A stretch of DNA of 64,000 bases from Acidobacteriota bacterium (GTDB taxonomy: Bacteria; Acidobacteriota; Terriglobia; Terriglobales; SCQP01). Below, in pieces: positions 18,411 to 26,323 of the stretch. Within the stretch, counting starts at the first letter, position 1, and each line of letters opens with the position of its first letter. The DNA lies in NCBI GenBank assembly GCA_027314025.1, contig DAHVCP010000046.1:107999-171998 (forward strand). Direction: 5' to 3'. The position numbers were made by a program, and so were the translations under genes. A model generated the notes under the pieces. That model was not told the origin of the DNA. It was given only the letters and a program-made list of their open reading frames with translations, and made no database searches.

Positions 18411-19084
18411 GCCAGGTGAGCGGCGGCGGAGCCCTCAGCCGTGGTGCGGCGGCCGGTTCGGGCGCGACGGGCGGGCGCGCGGCCAATGCGGGGAACGCGG
18501 CGGGTGCGGGGAACCTCGCAGCAGCGTCGACCCGGGTCAATATTTCCGGCGCGGCGGGTTCGGCGAGTGCGGCGAAAGCCATTTCCTCCGGCGCAACGCG
18601 AAGCGTCCTTCCGGCACGGGCCTGGGTGATCACGGTCAGCGATGGCTGCGCCGCCGGACGGCGCGAAGACCGCTCCGGACCGGTCGTGGCGGAGATGCTG
18701 GCGGCGGCGGGATTCGCCATCCCCCGGCGGGAGGTTCTTCCCGATGAACGGGAGCGCCTGGCGCGGCGGTTGCAGGAGTTGGCGGGGCTGGCCGAACTGG
18801 TGGTGACCACGGGCGGAACGGGCCTGGGCCCGCGCGACGTGACGCCGGAGGCGACCCAAGACGTTTGCGACCGCTTGGCGCCGGGGCTGGCGGAGCGGAT
18901 GCGGCAGGCGGGGGCGGCGGCGACGCCGATGGCCTGGCTATCGCGCGGGGTCTGCGGCGTTTGCGGCGCCTGCTTGATTCTCAACCTGCCCGGCAGCCCG
19001 CGCGGCGCGGCGCAAAGCTTGCAGGCGGTGATTGGCCTGCTGCCGCACGCCGTGGCGCTGCTGCGCGGACAAACGGGACACTGA
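18407..19084 (+). CDS. mog: Molybdopterin adenylyltransferase (MogA/MoaB family)
   Basis: This protein adenylylates molybdopterin before molybdate insertion by MoeA. The MoCF_biosynth domain starts at ARAWVITVSDGCAAGRREDR (near residue 69). It has the nucleotide-binding segment LVVTTGGTGLGPRDVTPEAT near 132-151 and LNLPGSPRGAAQSL near 193. The first 65 residues are Ser/Ala/Gly-rich low complexity with no family counterpart. No alternative in-frame start lies close to the domain, so the GTG overlapping the previous stop (18407) is retained. Last gene of the operon; it is convergent with the OLD-like gene 18 bases away. Confidence 0.88.
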   Translation: MSQVSGGGALSRGAAAGSGATGGRAANAGNAAGAGNLAAASTRVNISGAAGSASAAKAISSGATRSVLPARAWVITVSDGCAAGRREDRSGPVVAEMLAAAGFAIPRREVLPDERERLARRLQELAGLAELVVTTGGTGLGPRDVTPEATQDVCDRLAPGLAERMRQAGAAATPMAWLSRGVCGVCGACLILNLPGSPRGAAQSLQAVIGLLPHAVALLRGQTGH

Positions 19085-19102
19085 AGTGGAAGCTCGCCCC
19101 CG

Positions 19103-20932
19103 TCAGGCCCCGCGGATTTCGGCGGCGCTGGCGCGCCCGGCTTCGCGCAGAGTCCCTAGGGCGGCTGAGAGCTCCCCCCTGAGCTCGCCCAGCTTGGGGT
19201 CGTCCGGCGGTGTCGCGGCGAAGATTCGCGGCAGGTCGCTGGCCTTGTCGTAGCGAACGGCCGCCGCCGAGTGGAAGGCCGAGCTGATCGCGGCAGATCC
19301 TTTTGGGTACGGCTCGGGCCTTGCCAGCGCCACGGCGATTTTCGGGCGGAGTTCCGCCGGTGTTCCCTCCGCGTCCTCGGCGAGGACTGCTGCCAAGGCA
19401 TCAGGGCCAAGGAAGTAATCCTCGATCTCGGGCTTCTTGAGGAACACGGTGTGGCCCGCCTTCTCGAGCTCATGCCTGTCCGAGTCGCTCCAGTTGACGC
19501 TGTCGAGCAGGGCGACCACTGGCATTTTGATCTGGAGCGCGGCGTCCATCACTCGCTTCACAACCTCGCATATGTTGCGCCCGCCCTTAACGCGGGCACG
19601 GCCCTCGCCGCCCAGAGGGACAACAGCCACGCGGCGGCCCTCAGGGGTTTCGTTCGCTAGGGCACGGAAGACGAACTGGTCCGACGGGCCCTCAACCAGG
19701 AGGACGCCGTCGTGCGGCAGGATGTCGGCGGCGGTTACGCCCAGTGTGCCGAGCGCTTGGGCAAAGCCGCCGAGCCGTTCGATTCGGCAGCTCCCGTCCG
19801 GCTGGCGCACCGTTCCCCACAGGCTGCCGCGCGCGTGGCTGGCGAGGATCGCCGAGTGCGTCGAAACCAAGAACATGTGCCCTTTTTCCTTGCCGACGCG
19901 CTCAAGGAAGCGCGCCAGTTCCCGCTCCGCGGCGGGGTGGAGGAAGGCGCTCGGCTCGTCAATCAGGATCAGCTTCGCCGCAGTGGGCAGCAGCGCGGCG
20001 GTCAGAATGGCTAACGCGTTCCACACGCCGGTCCCGCAATGGCCGAATGGGACCGTGAGCTCGCCCCGGTCCGCGTTAAGGCCGACGCTCGGGGTCTGGC
20101 CCTGCTGAATCTGGCCCATCTCCGTGCGCATAGCGGTGACTTCGGGGAAAAACCTGCGAAGTTCCCCAGAAATTTGGTCGAACACCGACCGGCCCTCGGG
20201 TCGGAACCTGCTCGTGCTCAAGAGGGTGTGGAGAACCGCGGCGAGGTTCGACGCGTCGGGCGCCAAGTCGTGCGCGACCGCAACGTTCCCATCGTAGTCG
20301 GGAATCCGCCGCCCGGCGGCTAGGATGTGGCACCCGAGGGCGAGCCGCGGCCACGGCAGCTTTGGCGCGCCCGCTTGGGCGGCGCGGAACGGCCCGGGGG
20401 CGCCGGCGCGGGAAGCGCTCAGGCCGAACGCCTCCAGCATGTCCGACGGCGCTGCAGCGCCGATCGGCCGGAGGTCCGGCCGAGCGGGGTCGCTCCCGAA
20501 AAGGAGCTTCGGGACGCCGTGTTCCTGGCGAAACAGCAGTCCGCGGAGCCAAAGGCCTAGATCCGGCCCGTCCGGCTCCCAGGTCACCGCCGCCTCAAAT
20601 TCATCGGGCAGGGGAAGGCCCCGCAGCCCTGAGGAGGAGGTCACCAGCTTCCACGCGCGCTGGCGCTCAGCCTCCCCTGGGTCCCAGCCCAGCCTCATCC
20701 ATCCCTGCTGGCCGTGGCGCACATAGCCCCCGACGTGCGTCCGGAGCCGCCCGCCGTCGCCCCAGCTGTTGTCGGGGGGCGCCGGGCCGCCCCGCTGCGC
20801 GAAGGCGGCCCAGAGCAATGCCGTCTTTCCCGTGTTGTTCAGCCCCGTGACGACGTTCAGGCCGGGCTCGAGGGAAATCTCGCCGCTGTCGAGGAACGGG
20901 CCGAAGTTACCCAGGGTTAGGCGCAGTGACAT
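19103..20932 (-). CDS. OLD-family-like ATPase with TOPRIM-type C-terminus
   Basis: This 609-residue protein has an SMC/ABC-type ATPase domain: Walker A GLNNTGKT at 30-37, a long insert, Walker B LILIDEPSAFLHP near 322, and an H-loop VSTHS about 40 residues later. A TOPRIM or DUF4435-like region follows: LLVEGPSDQFVFRAL near 410, ALLDSVNWSDSDR near 475 and KKPEIEDYFL near 500. OLD proteins are ATP-dependent nucleases, several of them anti-phage. The acidic DxD of the TOPRIM is not clearly conserved here, so nuclease activity is uncertain. There is no companion helicase (GajB type), so it would be a stand-alone class 1 protein. ATG 20932 has TAGGAT eight bases upstream. It is divergent from glcD. 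Confidence 0.78.
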   Translation of the reverse strand: MSLRLTLGNFGPFLDSGEISLEPGLNVVTGLNNTGKTALLWAAFAQRGGPAPPDNSWGDGGRLRTHVGGYVRHGQQGWMRLGWDPGEAERQRAWKLVTSSSGLRGLPLPDEFEAAVTWEPDGPDLGLWLRGLLFRQEHGVPKLLFGSDPARPDLRPIGAAAPSDMLEAFGLSASRAGAPGPFRAAQAGAPKLPWPRLALGCHILAAGRRIPDYDGNVAVAHDLAPDASNLAAVLHTLLSTSRFRPEGRSVFDQISGELRRFFPEVTAMRTEMGQIQQGQTPSVGLNADRGELTVPFGHCGTGVWNALAILTAALLPTAAKLILIDEPSAFLHPAAERELARFLERVGKEKGHMFLVSTHSAILASHARGSLWGTVRQPDGSCRIERLGGFAQALGTLGVTAADILPHDGVLLVEGPSDQFVFRALANETPEGRRVAVVPLGGEGRARVKGGRNICEVVKRVMDAALQIKMPVVALLDSVNWSDSDRHELEKAGHTVFLKKPEIEDYFLGPDALAAVLAEDAEGTPAELRPKIAVALARPEPYPKGSAAISSAFHSAAAVRYDKASDLPRIFAATPPDDPKLGELRGELSAALGTLREAGRASAAEIRGA

Positions 20933-20940
20933 CTCGGAAT

Positions 20941-20946
20941 ATCCTA
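20941..20946 (-). promoter_or_regulatory. -10 element, leaderless OLD-like gene
   Basis: On the minus strand TAGGAT runs 20946 to 20941, then eight bases, then ATG 20932. It is back to back with the glcD -10 box; the two boxes are 42 bases apart and fire outwards. Confidence 0.42.
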
Positions 20947-20988
20947 CCCCGCCTCGCAGCACCGCGCTGGCCGCCGCAGCCGTGCCCG

Positions 20989-20994
20989 TATACT
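20989..20994 (+). promoter_or_regulatory. -10 element, leaderless glcD
   Basis: TATACT is followed by CGAACTAG and ATG 21003, a spacer of eight bases. No Shine-Dalgarno sequence fits before the ATG, and no -35 box is recognisable. Confidence 0.5.
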
Positions 20995-21002
20995 CGAACT
21001 AG

Positions 21003-22451
21003 ATGGAAAAATTGCGGGCGATTCGGTCGCGTTTGCAGGCCCTGCTGGGGCCGGATGGAGTGGTGGCGGACGCGCTGGGCCGGATGCTGTACGAATACGA
21101 CGGCGGGGTGGACCGGGGCGAGCCGGACCTGGTGGTGTTTCCGCGCAGCCGGGATGAGGTGATCGCCGTCCTGCGGCTGGCGCGGGAGCACGGCTTGGCG
21201 ATCATTCCCCGCGGCGCGGGCACGGGGCTGAGCGGCGGGGCGGTGGCGCGGGACGGGGGCATCATTTTGTCGCTGAACCGCATGCGGAAAATTTTGTCGG
21301 TCGAGGTCGAGAACCAGCGGGCGCGGGTCGAGCCGGGAGTGGTGAACCTGGAACTTTCCGAGCGCATCAGCGGCACGGGATTTTATTTCGTTCCCGATCC
21401 TTCCAGCCAAAAGGCCTGCACCATCGGCGGGAACGTGGCGGAAAACAGCGGCGGACCGCATACGCTGGCCTACGGCGTCACCGTGAACCATGTGACCGGG
21501 CTGGAGGTGGTGCTGGCCGACGGCGAGGTGCTGCGCACCGGCGGCATGGCGCCGGACATGCCGGGCTATGACCTGACGGGCTTGATGGTCGGCTCGGAGG
21601 GGACGCTGGGCGTGGTGACGGCGGTGACGGTGAAGCTGACGCGGAAGCCGGAGGCGGTGCGGACGCTGCTGGCGATTTATGACCAGGTGGACCGGGCGGC
21701 GGAGACGGTGAGCGCGATCACGGCGGCGGGCATTACGCCGGCGGCGCTGGAGATGCTGGACGGCTTTACGCTGCGGGCCGTGGAGGCGGCGGTGCAGGCG
21801 GGCTATCCGCTGGATTCCGCGGCGGTGCTGCTGATTGAGATCGAGGGCTTGCAGGAGGAAGTTGCCGAGCACGCGGCGGCGGTGGAGGCGGTCTGCCGCC
21901 AGGCGGGGGCGCGCGAGGTCCGGCAGGCGCGGGACGCGGCGGAGCGCGGGCGGCTGTGGGCGGGGCGGAAGCAGGCGTTTGGCGCCATGGGGCGGATCTG
22001 CGCGAATTTTTACGTCATGGACGGGGTCATTCCGCGCACGCGCGTGGGCCCGGTGCTGCGCGGCATTGAGGCCATCGGGCAGCGGCGCGGACTGCGCATT
22101 GGGAATATTTTTCACGCCGGCGACGGAAATCTGCACCCGCTGGTGTTCTTCGATGGGCGGCGGCCGGGGCAACTGGAGCTGGCGCGGGAGGCCAGCCGGG
22201 AGATTATTCAGCTTTGCGTCGAGCAGGGCGGTTCGATCACCGGCGAGCACGGCGTGGGGATGGAAAAAGACGAGCTAATGCCGCTGATCTTCAGCGAGGC
22301 GGATCTGGACTTTATGCGCTGGCTGAAGCAGGCGTTCAATCCGGACGGGAGGCTGAATCCGGGCAAGATGCTGCCCACCTACAAGAGCTGCCGGGAGACG
22401 GCGCTGGCCACGCGGCCGGAGCTGGGGAAGACGATCGAGGCGCGGCTATGA
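21003..22451 (+). CDS. glcD: Glycolate oxidase FAD-binding subunit GlcD
   Basis: This is the catalytic FAD subunit of the glycolate/lactate-type oxidase GlcDEF, which oxidises glycolate to glyoxylate. In 482 residues it has the FAD_binding_4 domain with IPRGAGTGLSGGAV near 68-81 and CTIGGNVAENSGGPHTLAYG near 140-159, and the FAD-oxidase C domain with FHAGDGNLHPLVFF near 371 and ITGEHGVGMEKDEL near 413. Length and order match GlcD. Its stop overlaps the glcE start (ATGA at 22448), so the three genes form one operon. D-lactate or 2-hydroxyglutarate dehydrogenases are close relatives; the glcDEF arrangement favours glycolate or lactate. Confidence 0.93.
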   Translation: MEKLRAIRSRLQALLGPDGVVADALGRMLYEYDGGVDRGEPDLVVFPRSRDEVIAVLRLAREHGLAIIPRGAGTGLSGGAVARDGGIILSLNRMRKILSVEVENQRARVEPGVVNLELSERISGTGFYFVPDPSSQKACTIGGNVAENSGGPHTLAYGVTVNHVTGLEVVLADGEVLRTGGMAPDMPGYDLTGLMVGSEGTLGVVTAVTVKLTRKPEAVRTLLAIYDQVDRAAETVSAITAAGITPAALEMLDGFTLRAVEAAVQAGYPLDSAAVLLIEIEGLQEEVAEHAAAVEAVCRQAGAREVRQARDAAERGRLWAGRKQAFGAMGRICANFYVMDGVIPRTRVGPVLRGIEAIGQRRGLRIGNIFHAGDGNLHPLVFFDGRRPGQLELAREASREIIQLCVEQGGSITGEHGVGMEKDELMPLIFSEADLDFMRWLKQAFNPDGRLNPGKMLPTYKSCRETALATRPELGKTIEARL

Positions 22452-23905
22452 GCGCGGCGGCGTGGGCGGAGTGGGAGCGGCGGCTGGGGGCGGAGGGCTT
22501 CGCCTGGGAAGCGGGGATGGCGGTGGCGCGGCCCGGCGACGTGGAGCAAACCGCGGCGGTGGTGCGGTGGGCGGGGGAAGAGGGCATTCAGATTCTGGTG
22601 GGGCGGGGCGGCAGCGCCCTGGGCGCGGGCGTTGACGCTGTCAGCGCCGCCGCCGGAGCGCCGGCAGCGGCGAATGGCGGCGAGACGCACGGCGACGGTG
22701 GGGCGGCCGCGAATGGCGCGGGCGCAGTGAGTTCCATCGCCGCAGCGGGGCCGCGGCGTGTGCTGCGCTTGGATCTGTGCCGGATGCGGCGGCTGCGGTT
22801 TTACGAGCCGGGAGATTTGACCGGCGGCTGGGACGCGGGAGCGACGGCGGCGGAAGTGAACGCGGCGCTGTCGGCGCATGGGCAGTACTTGCCGCTGGAT
22901 GGCGGCGGCGGGGCTACGACGCTGGGGGCGATATTGGCGGCCCGGCGGTCGGGGCCGCTGCGGCACGGTTTTGGGACGGCGCGGGACTTCGTGATCGGCA
23001 TTGAGGCGGTGACGGCGGCGGGGGAGATCGTCCATGGCGGCGGCAAAGTGGTGAAGAATGTCGCCGGCTACGATTTGATGCGCCTGCTGATCGGCTCCGC
23101 CGGGACGCTGGCGGTGATTACCGGCGTGAATTGCAAGGTGTTTCCGGCGCTGGCGGCCACCGAATCCATGGCCTTCGCCCTGGCGGATTTTGCCGCCGCC
23201 GAGCGGCTGCGCTCACGGCTGCTGCACTCGCCGCTGCGGCTGATTGCTTTGGAGCTGACGGACGGGACGATGGATGAGTGCGGGCGCCAGCGTGGCGGCG
23301 GCGCGGTTGACGCGGAGGGCTCGCGGGCAATGACGGCGCTGGCGCGGTTCCAGGGCAGTGAGGCGGTGCGGGCGCGGTACCGGCGCGAACTTGCGGCGAT
23401 TGCGGCGGAGTTGAGCGTGGACGCGCGGGCGGTGGAAGCCGAGGCGCAATTGTGGGACACATGGGAAGCCGAGCGGCTGCCGCTGGCGATGGGCGCGCCG
23501 TCGGGGGTCGCGGTGGAGCTGTTGCGGCGAACGGCGGAGATGGCGGCCAGCGGTGGGCGCAGCCTGCGCTTTCGCGGGCGGCTCGCCTTGGGGGCGTTTG
23601 GCCTGGCGCTGGCGCCGGAGCTAACCGGCGACGCGCGGGCGGCGTGGCGGCGGGAATGGCGGACGATGGCGGCGCGGGTGCATGGCGACGCTTGGCTGCA
23701 AGATGAAGCGGAGCCGTGGGATGCGGCGTGGCGCGGCATAAGCCAGGGCGCCGGGCATGGCCAGGCTCAGGACGTTTGGCGCGGCGCGCAGGGCGATCAC
23801 GCCGCCGGCGGTCGGGATCCGCGGCGGGAGGGCGACTGGATGGGGCGGCTGAAGCGGCACCTGGATCCGCGCGGCCTATTCGGCCCGGCGGAGGCGGGGG
23901 CATGA
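22448..23905 (+). CDS. glcE: Glycolate oxidase subunit GlcE
   Basis: This is the second FAD-binding subunit of GlcDEF. The protein has 485 residues against about 350-430 usually. The FAD_binding_4 domain shows ILVGRGGSALGAG near 51, then a low-complexity Ala/Gly insertion of about 40 residues (about 65-100). It then resumes with VLRLDLCRMRRLRFYEPGDL and TLGAILAARRSGPLRHGFGT near 157. KVVKNVAGYDLMRLLIGSAG near 201 is a GlcE hallmark. A second spacer of unusual composition lies near 435-475. It overlaps glcD and glcF starts by four bases on each side, which shows translational coupling. Confidence 0.9.
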   Translation: MSAAAWAEWERRLGAEGFAWEAGMAVARPGDVEQTAAVVRWAGEEGIQILVGRGGSALGAGVDAVSAAAGAPAAANGGETHGDGGAAANGAGAVSSIAAAGPRRVLRLDLCRMRRLRFYEPGDLTGGWDAGATAAEVNAALSAHGQYLPLDGGGGATTLGAILAARRSGPLRHGFGTARDFVIGIEAVTAAGEIVHGGGKVVKNVAGYDLMRLLIGSAGTLAVITGVNCKVFPALAATESMAFALADFAAAERLRSRLLHSPLRLIALELTDGTMDECGRQRGGGAVDAEGSRAMTALARFQGSEAVRARYRRELAAIAAELSVDARAVEAEAQLWDTWEAERLPLAMGAPSGVAVELLRRTAEMAASGGRSLRFRGRLALGAFGLALAPELTGDARAAWRREWRTMAARVHGDAWLQDEAEPWDAAWRGISQGAGHGQAQDVWRGAQGDHAAGGRDPRREGDWMGRLKRHLDPRGLFGPAEAGA

Positions 23906-25215
23906 GCATAGCGGAAACGACCCCGGCGGTGGGAACCAGCGGCTCGGCTTTCCACACCGCGGATCGGCCGCGCTGGGAGGATTATTCCCGCTGCATCCAT
24001 TGCGGCTTGTGCCTGGAAGCCTGCCCGACGTTCCGGCTGCTGGGCGAAGAGATGGATTCTCCGCGCGGGCGGATTTATCAAATCGCGCAGGCGGATGCCG
24101 GGCGGTTGCCGCTGGCGGGAGCGTTTGAGACGCACATCGGGCGGTGTTTGGATTGCCGCGCCTGCCAGACCGCATGCCCGTCGGGGGTCGAGTACGGAAA
24201 GATTTTAGAGCGGGCACGGGCGGAATTAGCGGCGCAGCGGGAAGTGCGGGGGCCGAGGGCGTGGCTGGCGAATTACGTGTTCCGCCGCTTGTTGCCCGAC
24301 CCGCGGGCGATGGCGCGCCAGGCGCGGCTGCTGCGCTGGTACCAGCGCGGCGGACCGCGGGCGGTGGCGCGGGCGACGGGAGTTTTGCGGCTGCTAGGCC
24401 TGGCGCAGGCGGAAAGCCTGGCGCCGGAGGTCGAAGGCGAATTTTTCCGCGCCGAGATGGGGCGGACGTTCCCGGCGGTCGGGCCGCGGCGGGCGCGGGT
24501 GGCATTCTTGGCGGGCTGCGTGCAGCGCGTGGCGTTCGCCGGCATGAACCGGGCGACCATTCGCGTGCTGCAAGCGGCGGGCTGCGAGGTGGTGATTCCC
24601 GCGGCGCAGACCTGCTGCGGCGCGCTGCATGTCCACGCCGGAAGGCGGGAGGAGGCGCGGGAGCTGGCGCGGACCAACATCCAGGCCTTCGCCGGCTTTG
24701 ACGCCGTGGTCACCAATAGCGCCGGCTGCGGTTCGGCGCTGAAGGAATATGGCGATTTGCTGGCGGGCGACGCGGCGGCGGAAGAATTCGCCGGCCGGGT
24801 GCGCGACGCCACGGAGCTGCTGGCGGCGCTAGGGCTGCCGGCGGGGATGCTGCGGCCGCTGCCGTGGAAGGTGACCTATCAGGATCCCTGCCATTTGGCG
24901 CATGGACAGCGCATTCGCTCCGCGCCGCGGCAGCTGATGGCGGCGATTCCCGAGCTGGAATTGGTGGAGATGGAACGGGCGGATAGCTGCTGCGGCAGCG
25001 CCGGGATTTACAACGTGGTGCAGCCGGAGATCGCCGGCCGCCTGTTGGACGAGAAGATGGCGACGGTACGCGCCACCCGCGCGGGGACCATCGTGACCGC
25101 CAATCCCGGCTGCATGCTGCAACTGCGGGCGGGCATCCGCCGCAGCGGCGCGGCGGACCGGGTGATGCACGTGATGGAATTGCTGGACGCGGCGCTGGGT
25201 TCGGCAGAGCAGTAA
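23902..25215 (+). CDS. glcF: Glycolate oxidase iron-sulfur subunit GlcF
   Basis: This 437-residue protein passes electrons from the flavin subunits towards quinone. Two ferredoxin-type 4Fe-4S motifs are visible: CIHCGLCLEACP near 32-43 and CLDCRACQTACP near 83-94. Two CCG domains follow, with the repeats CCGALHVHAGR near 236 and SCCGSAGIYN near 362. Other landmarks are FLAGCVQRVAF near 203, TYQDPCHLAHGQR near 326 and ANPGCMLQL near 397. No membrane helix is visible. It is the last gene of the operon; 104 bases separate it from the convergent methyltransferase gene, with no strong terminator seen. Confidence 0.94.
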   Translation: MSIAETTPAVGTSGSAFHTADRPRWEDYSRCIHCGLCLEACPTFRLLGEEMDSPRGRIYQIAQADAGRLPLAGAFETHIGRCLDCRACQTACPSGVEYGKILERARAELAAQREVRGPRAWLANYVFRRLLPDPRAMARQARLLRWYQRGGPRAVARATGVLRLLGLAQAESLAPEVEGEFFRAEMGRTFPAVGPRRARVAFLAGCVQRVAFAGMNRATIRVLQAAGCEVVIPAAQTCCGALHVHAGRREEARELARTNIQAFAGFDAVVTNSAGCGSALKEYGDLLAGDAAAEEFAGRVRDATELLAALGLPAGMLRPLPWKVTYQDPCHLAHGQRIRSAPRQLMAAIPELELVEMERADSCCGSAGIYNVVQPEIAGRLLDEKMATVRATRAGTIVTANPGCMLQLRAGIRRSGAADRVMHVMELLDAALGSAEQ

Positions 25216-25319
25216 AGCCGCAAGGCGCACCTGTCCGGGCGCGTAGGCGGGATGCCCGGCGTAGCAACCCTGGAGCCCGCGCCCGTCGAGCTGGGCCCCG
25301 GCTGCTCCGCATGCGGGCA

Positions 25320-25967
25320 TCATTTTCCCCGCGACGCACGTTGGCGTTTCGGGAGCCGTCCCGAAGGCCGGCGGGCGACCACTGTGCAGAACCGCTTGAT
25401 CGTATCGCCGGGCGCGGGAAAGGTCTCGATGGCAAGATATTCCTGCGCCCAGGCGGCAAACGCCTCGGGCAGCTGACGCTCGCGAAACAAACAGTAACCG
25501 GCGGGGTCGAACATATCCAGGTACGTCGTGCCCTCGACCAGCACGTTAACCGCGGCCAGACCGCTCGGCCGAACAAGGCTCTGGATCCGAGTGAGGGCGG
25601 CCCGCGCCGCCGGCGGCGGCAGGAACATCAGCAAGCCAATTGCCACAACGCAGTCAAATTGGCCGCGTATCGCGATGCTACGCAGGTCGGCCTCGCGAGC
25701 TTCGATTCGCAGCCGCTCTTGGGAGGCGCATCGGGCCAAATGTTCGATCGCGGACCGGCTGGCGTCCAGAGCGGTAACCGTGCAGCCATTTCTCGCGGCC
25801 GCCTGCGCCAGATTGCCCAGCCCGCAGCCCAGATCCAGGACCTCGCCGGACAGGAATGGGATTATCGCCTGCTCAAAGGGATTGAGCGCAAACTCGCGCT
25901 GCGCGATCTGACGCGCGAACTGAAGGTCGAAAAAGTCGAGCGAGCGTTTGCCGGGTTTTCGGGTCAT
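25320..25967 (-). CDS. Class I SAM-dependent methyltransferase (TehB-like)
   Basis: This 215-residue protein has the Rossmann methyltransferase core: motif I GEVLDLGCGLGNLAQAA near 42-58, VTALDASRSAIEHL near 65-78 (acidic residue binding the SAM ribose), and FDCVVAIGLLMFLPP near 106 (motif IV). The order and FLPP phrase resemble tellurite-resistance TehB and related enzymes, but the substrate is unknown. ATG 25967 is used; the TTG just before it is less likely. Neighbours give no clue: it is convergent with glcF and lies upstream of a gene-poor stretch. Confidence 0.82.
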   Translation of the reverse strand: MTRKPGKRSLDFFDLQFARQIAQREFALNPFEQAIIPFLSGEVLDLGCGLGNLAQAAARNGCTVTALDASRSAIEHLARCASQERLRIEAREADLRSIAIRGQFDCVVAIGLLMFLPPPAARAALTRIQSLVRPSGLAAVNVLVEGTTYLDMFDPAGYCLFRERQLPEAFAAWAQEYLAIETFPAPGDTIKRFCTVVARRPSGRLPKRQRASRGK

Positions 25968-26323
25968 CAACGCGCGGGCACGCGGTCCCGTTCGAACCCA
26001 ATTGTATCCTCGCTTTCAATTTCGTTGCGCGTCCATGAAATCACGATGGGCGCCGCGCCTGCGGGGGCAGCGGGAATGGCGGTGCAGCTTTGCGAAGCTT
26101 CCACATCCGCGTGGAGGAAATCGCCGCCATGTTTCACCCCTATCTGACCAATGCCGAGGGCCTTAAGCTGGCGGCGCAAGCCTTCAGCAGGGATGTGAAG
26201 AAGCTCTCCTGCTTCGCGGCGCGAGCCAGGCGCCCGGGGGCGGAGCCGGGTCCGCGTATCGCCCGGCGGAGCCGAGGACGCTGCGGAACCAGCACGCGTC
26301 GCGTGCGCCCACGGCGCGCCGAG
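25968..26323. other. 356-base gap with a possible gene remnant
   Basis: No complete gene is seen. On the plus strand, 26090 to about 26220 translates to a protein-like stretch (FHIRVEEIAAMFHPYLTNAE, then AEGLKLAAQAFSRDVKKLSC). It then runs into low-quality sequence antisense to the EAL gene. This looks like the start of a lost gene, but I cannot name a family. The remainder is very GC-rich without repeats or promoter-like boxes that I can support. Confidence 0.35.

Noticed and set aside
25967..26179. 70-codon minus-strand frame just upstream of the methyltransferase
   Set aside because: No start signal and no domain; it is opposite the more protein-like remnant on the other strand.
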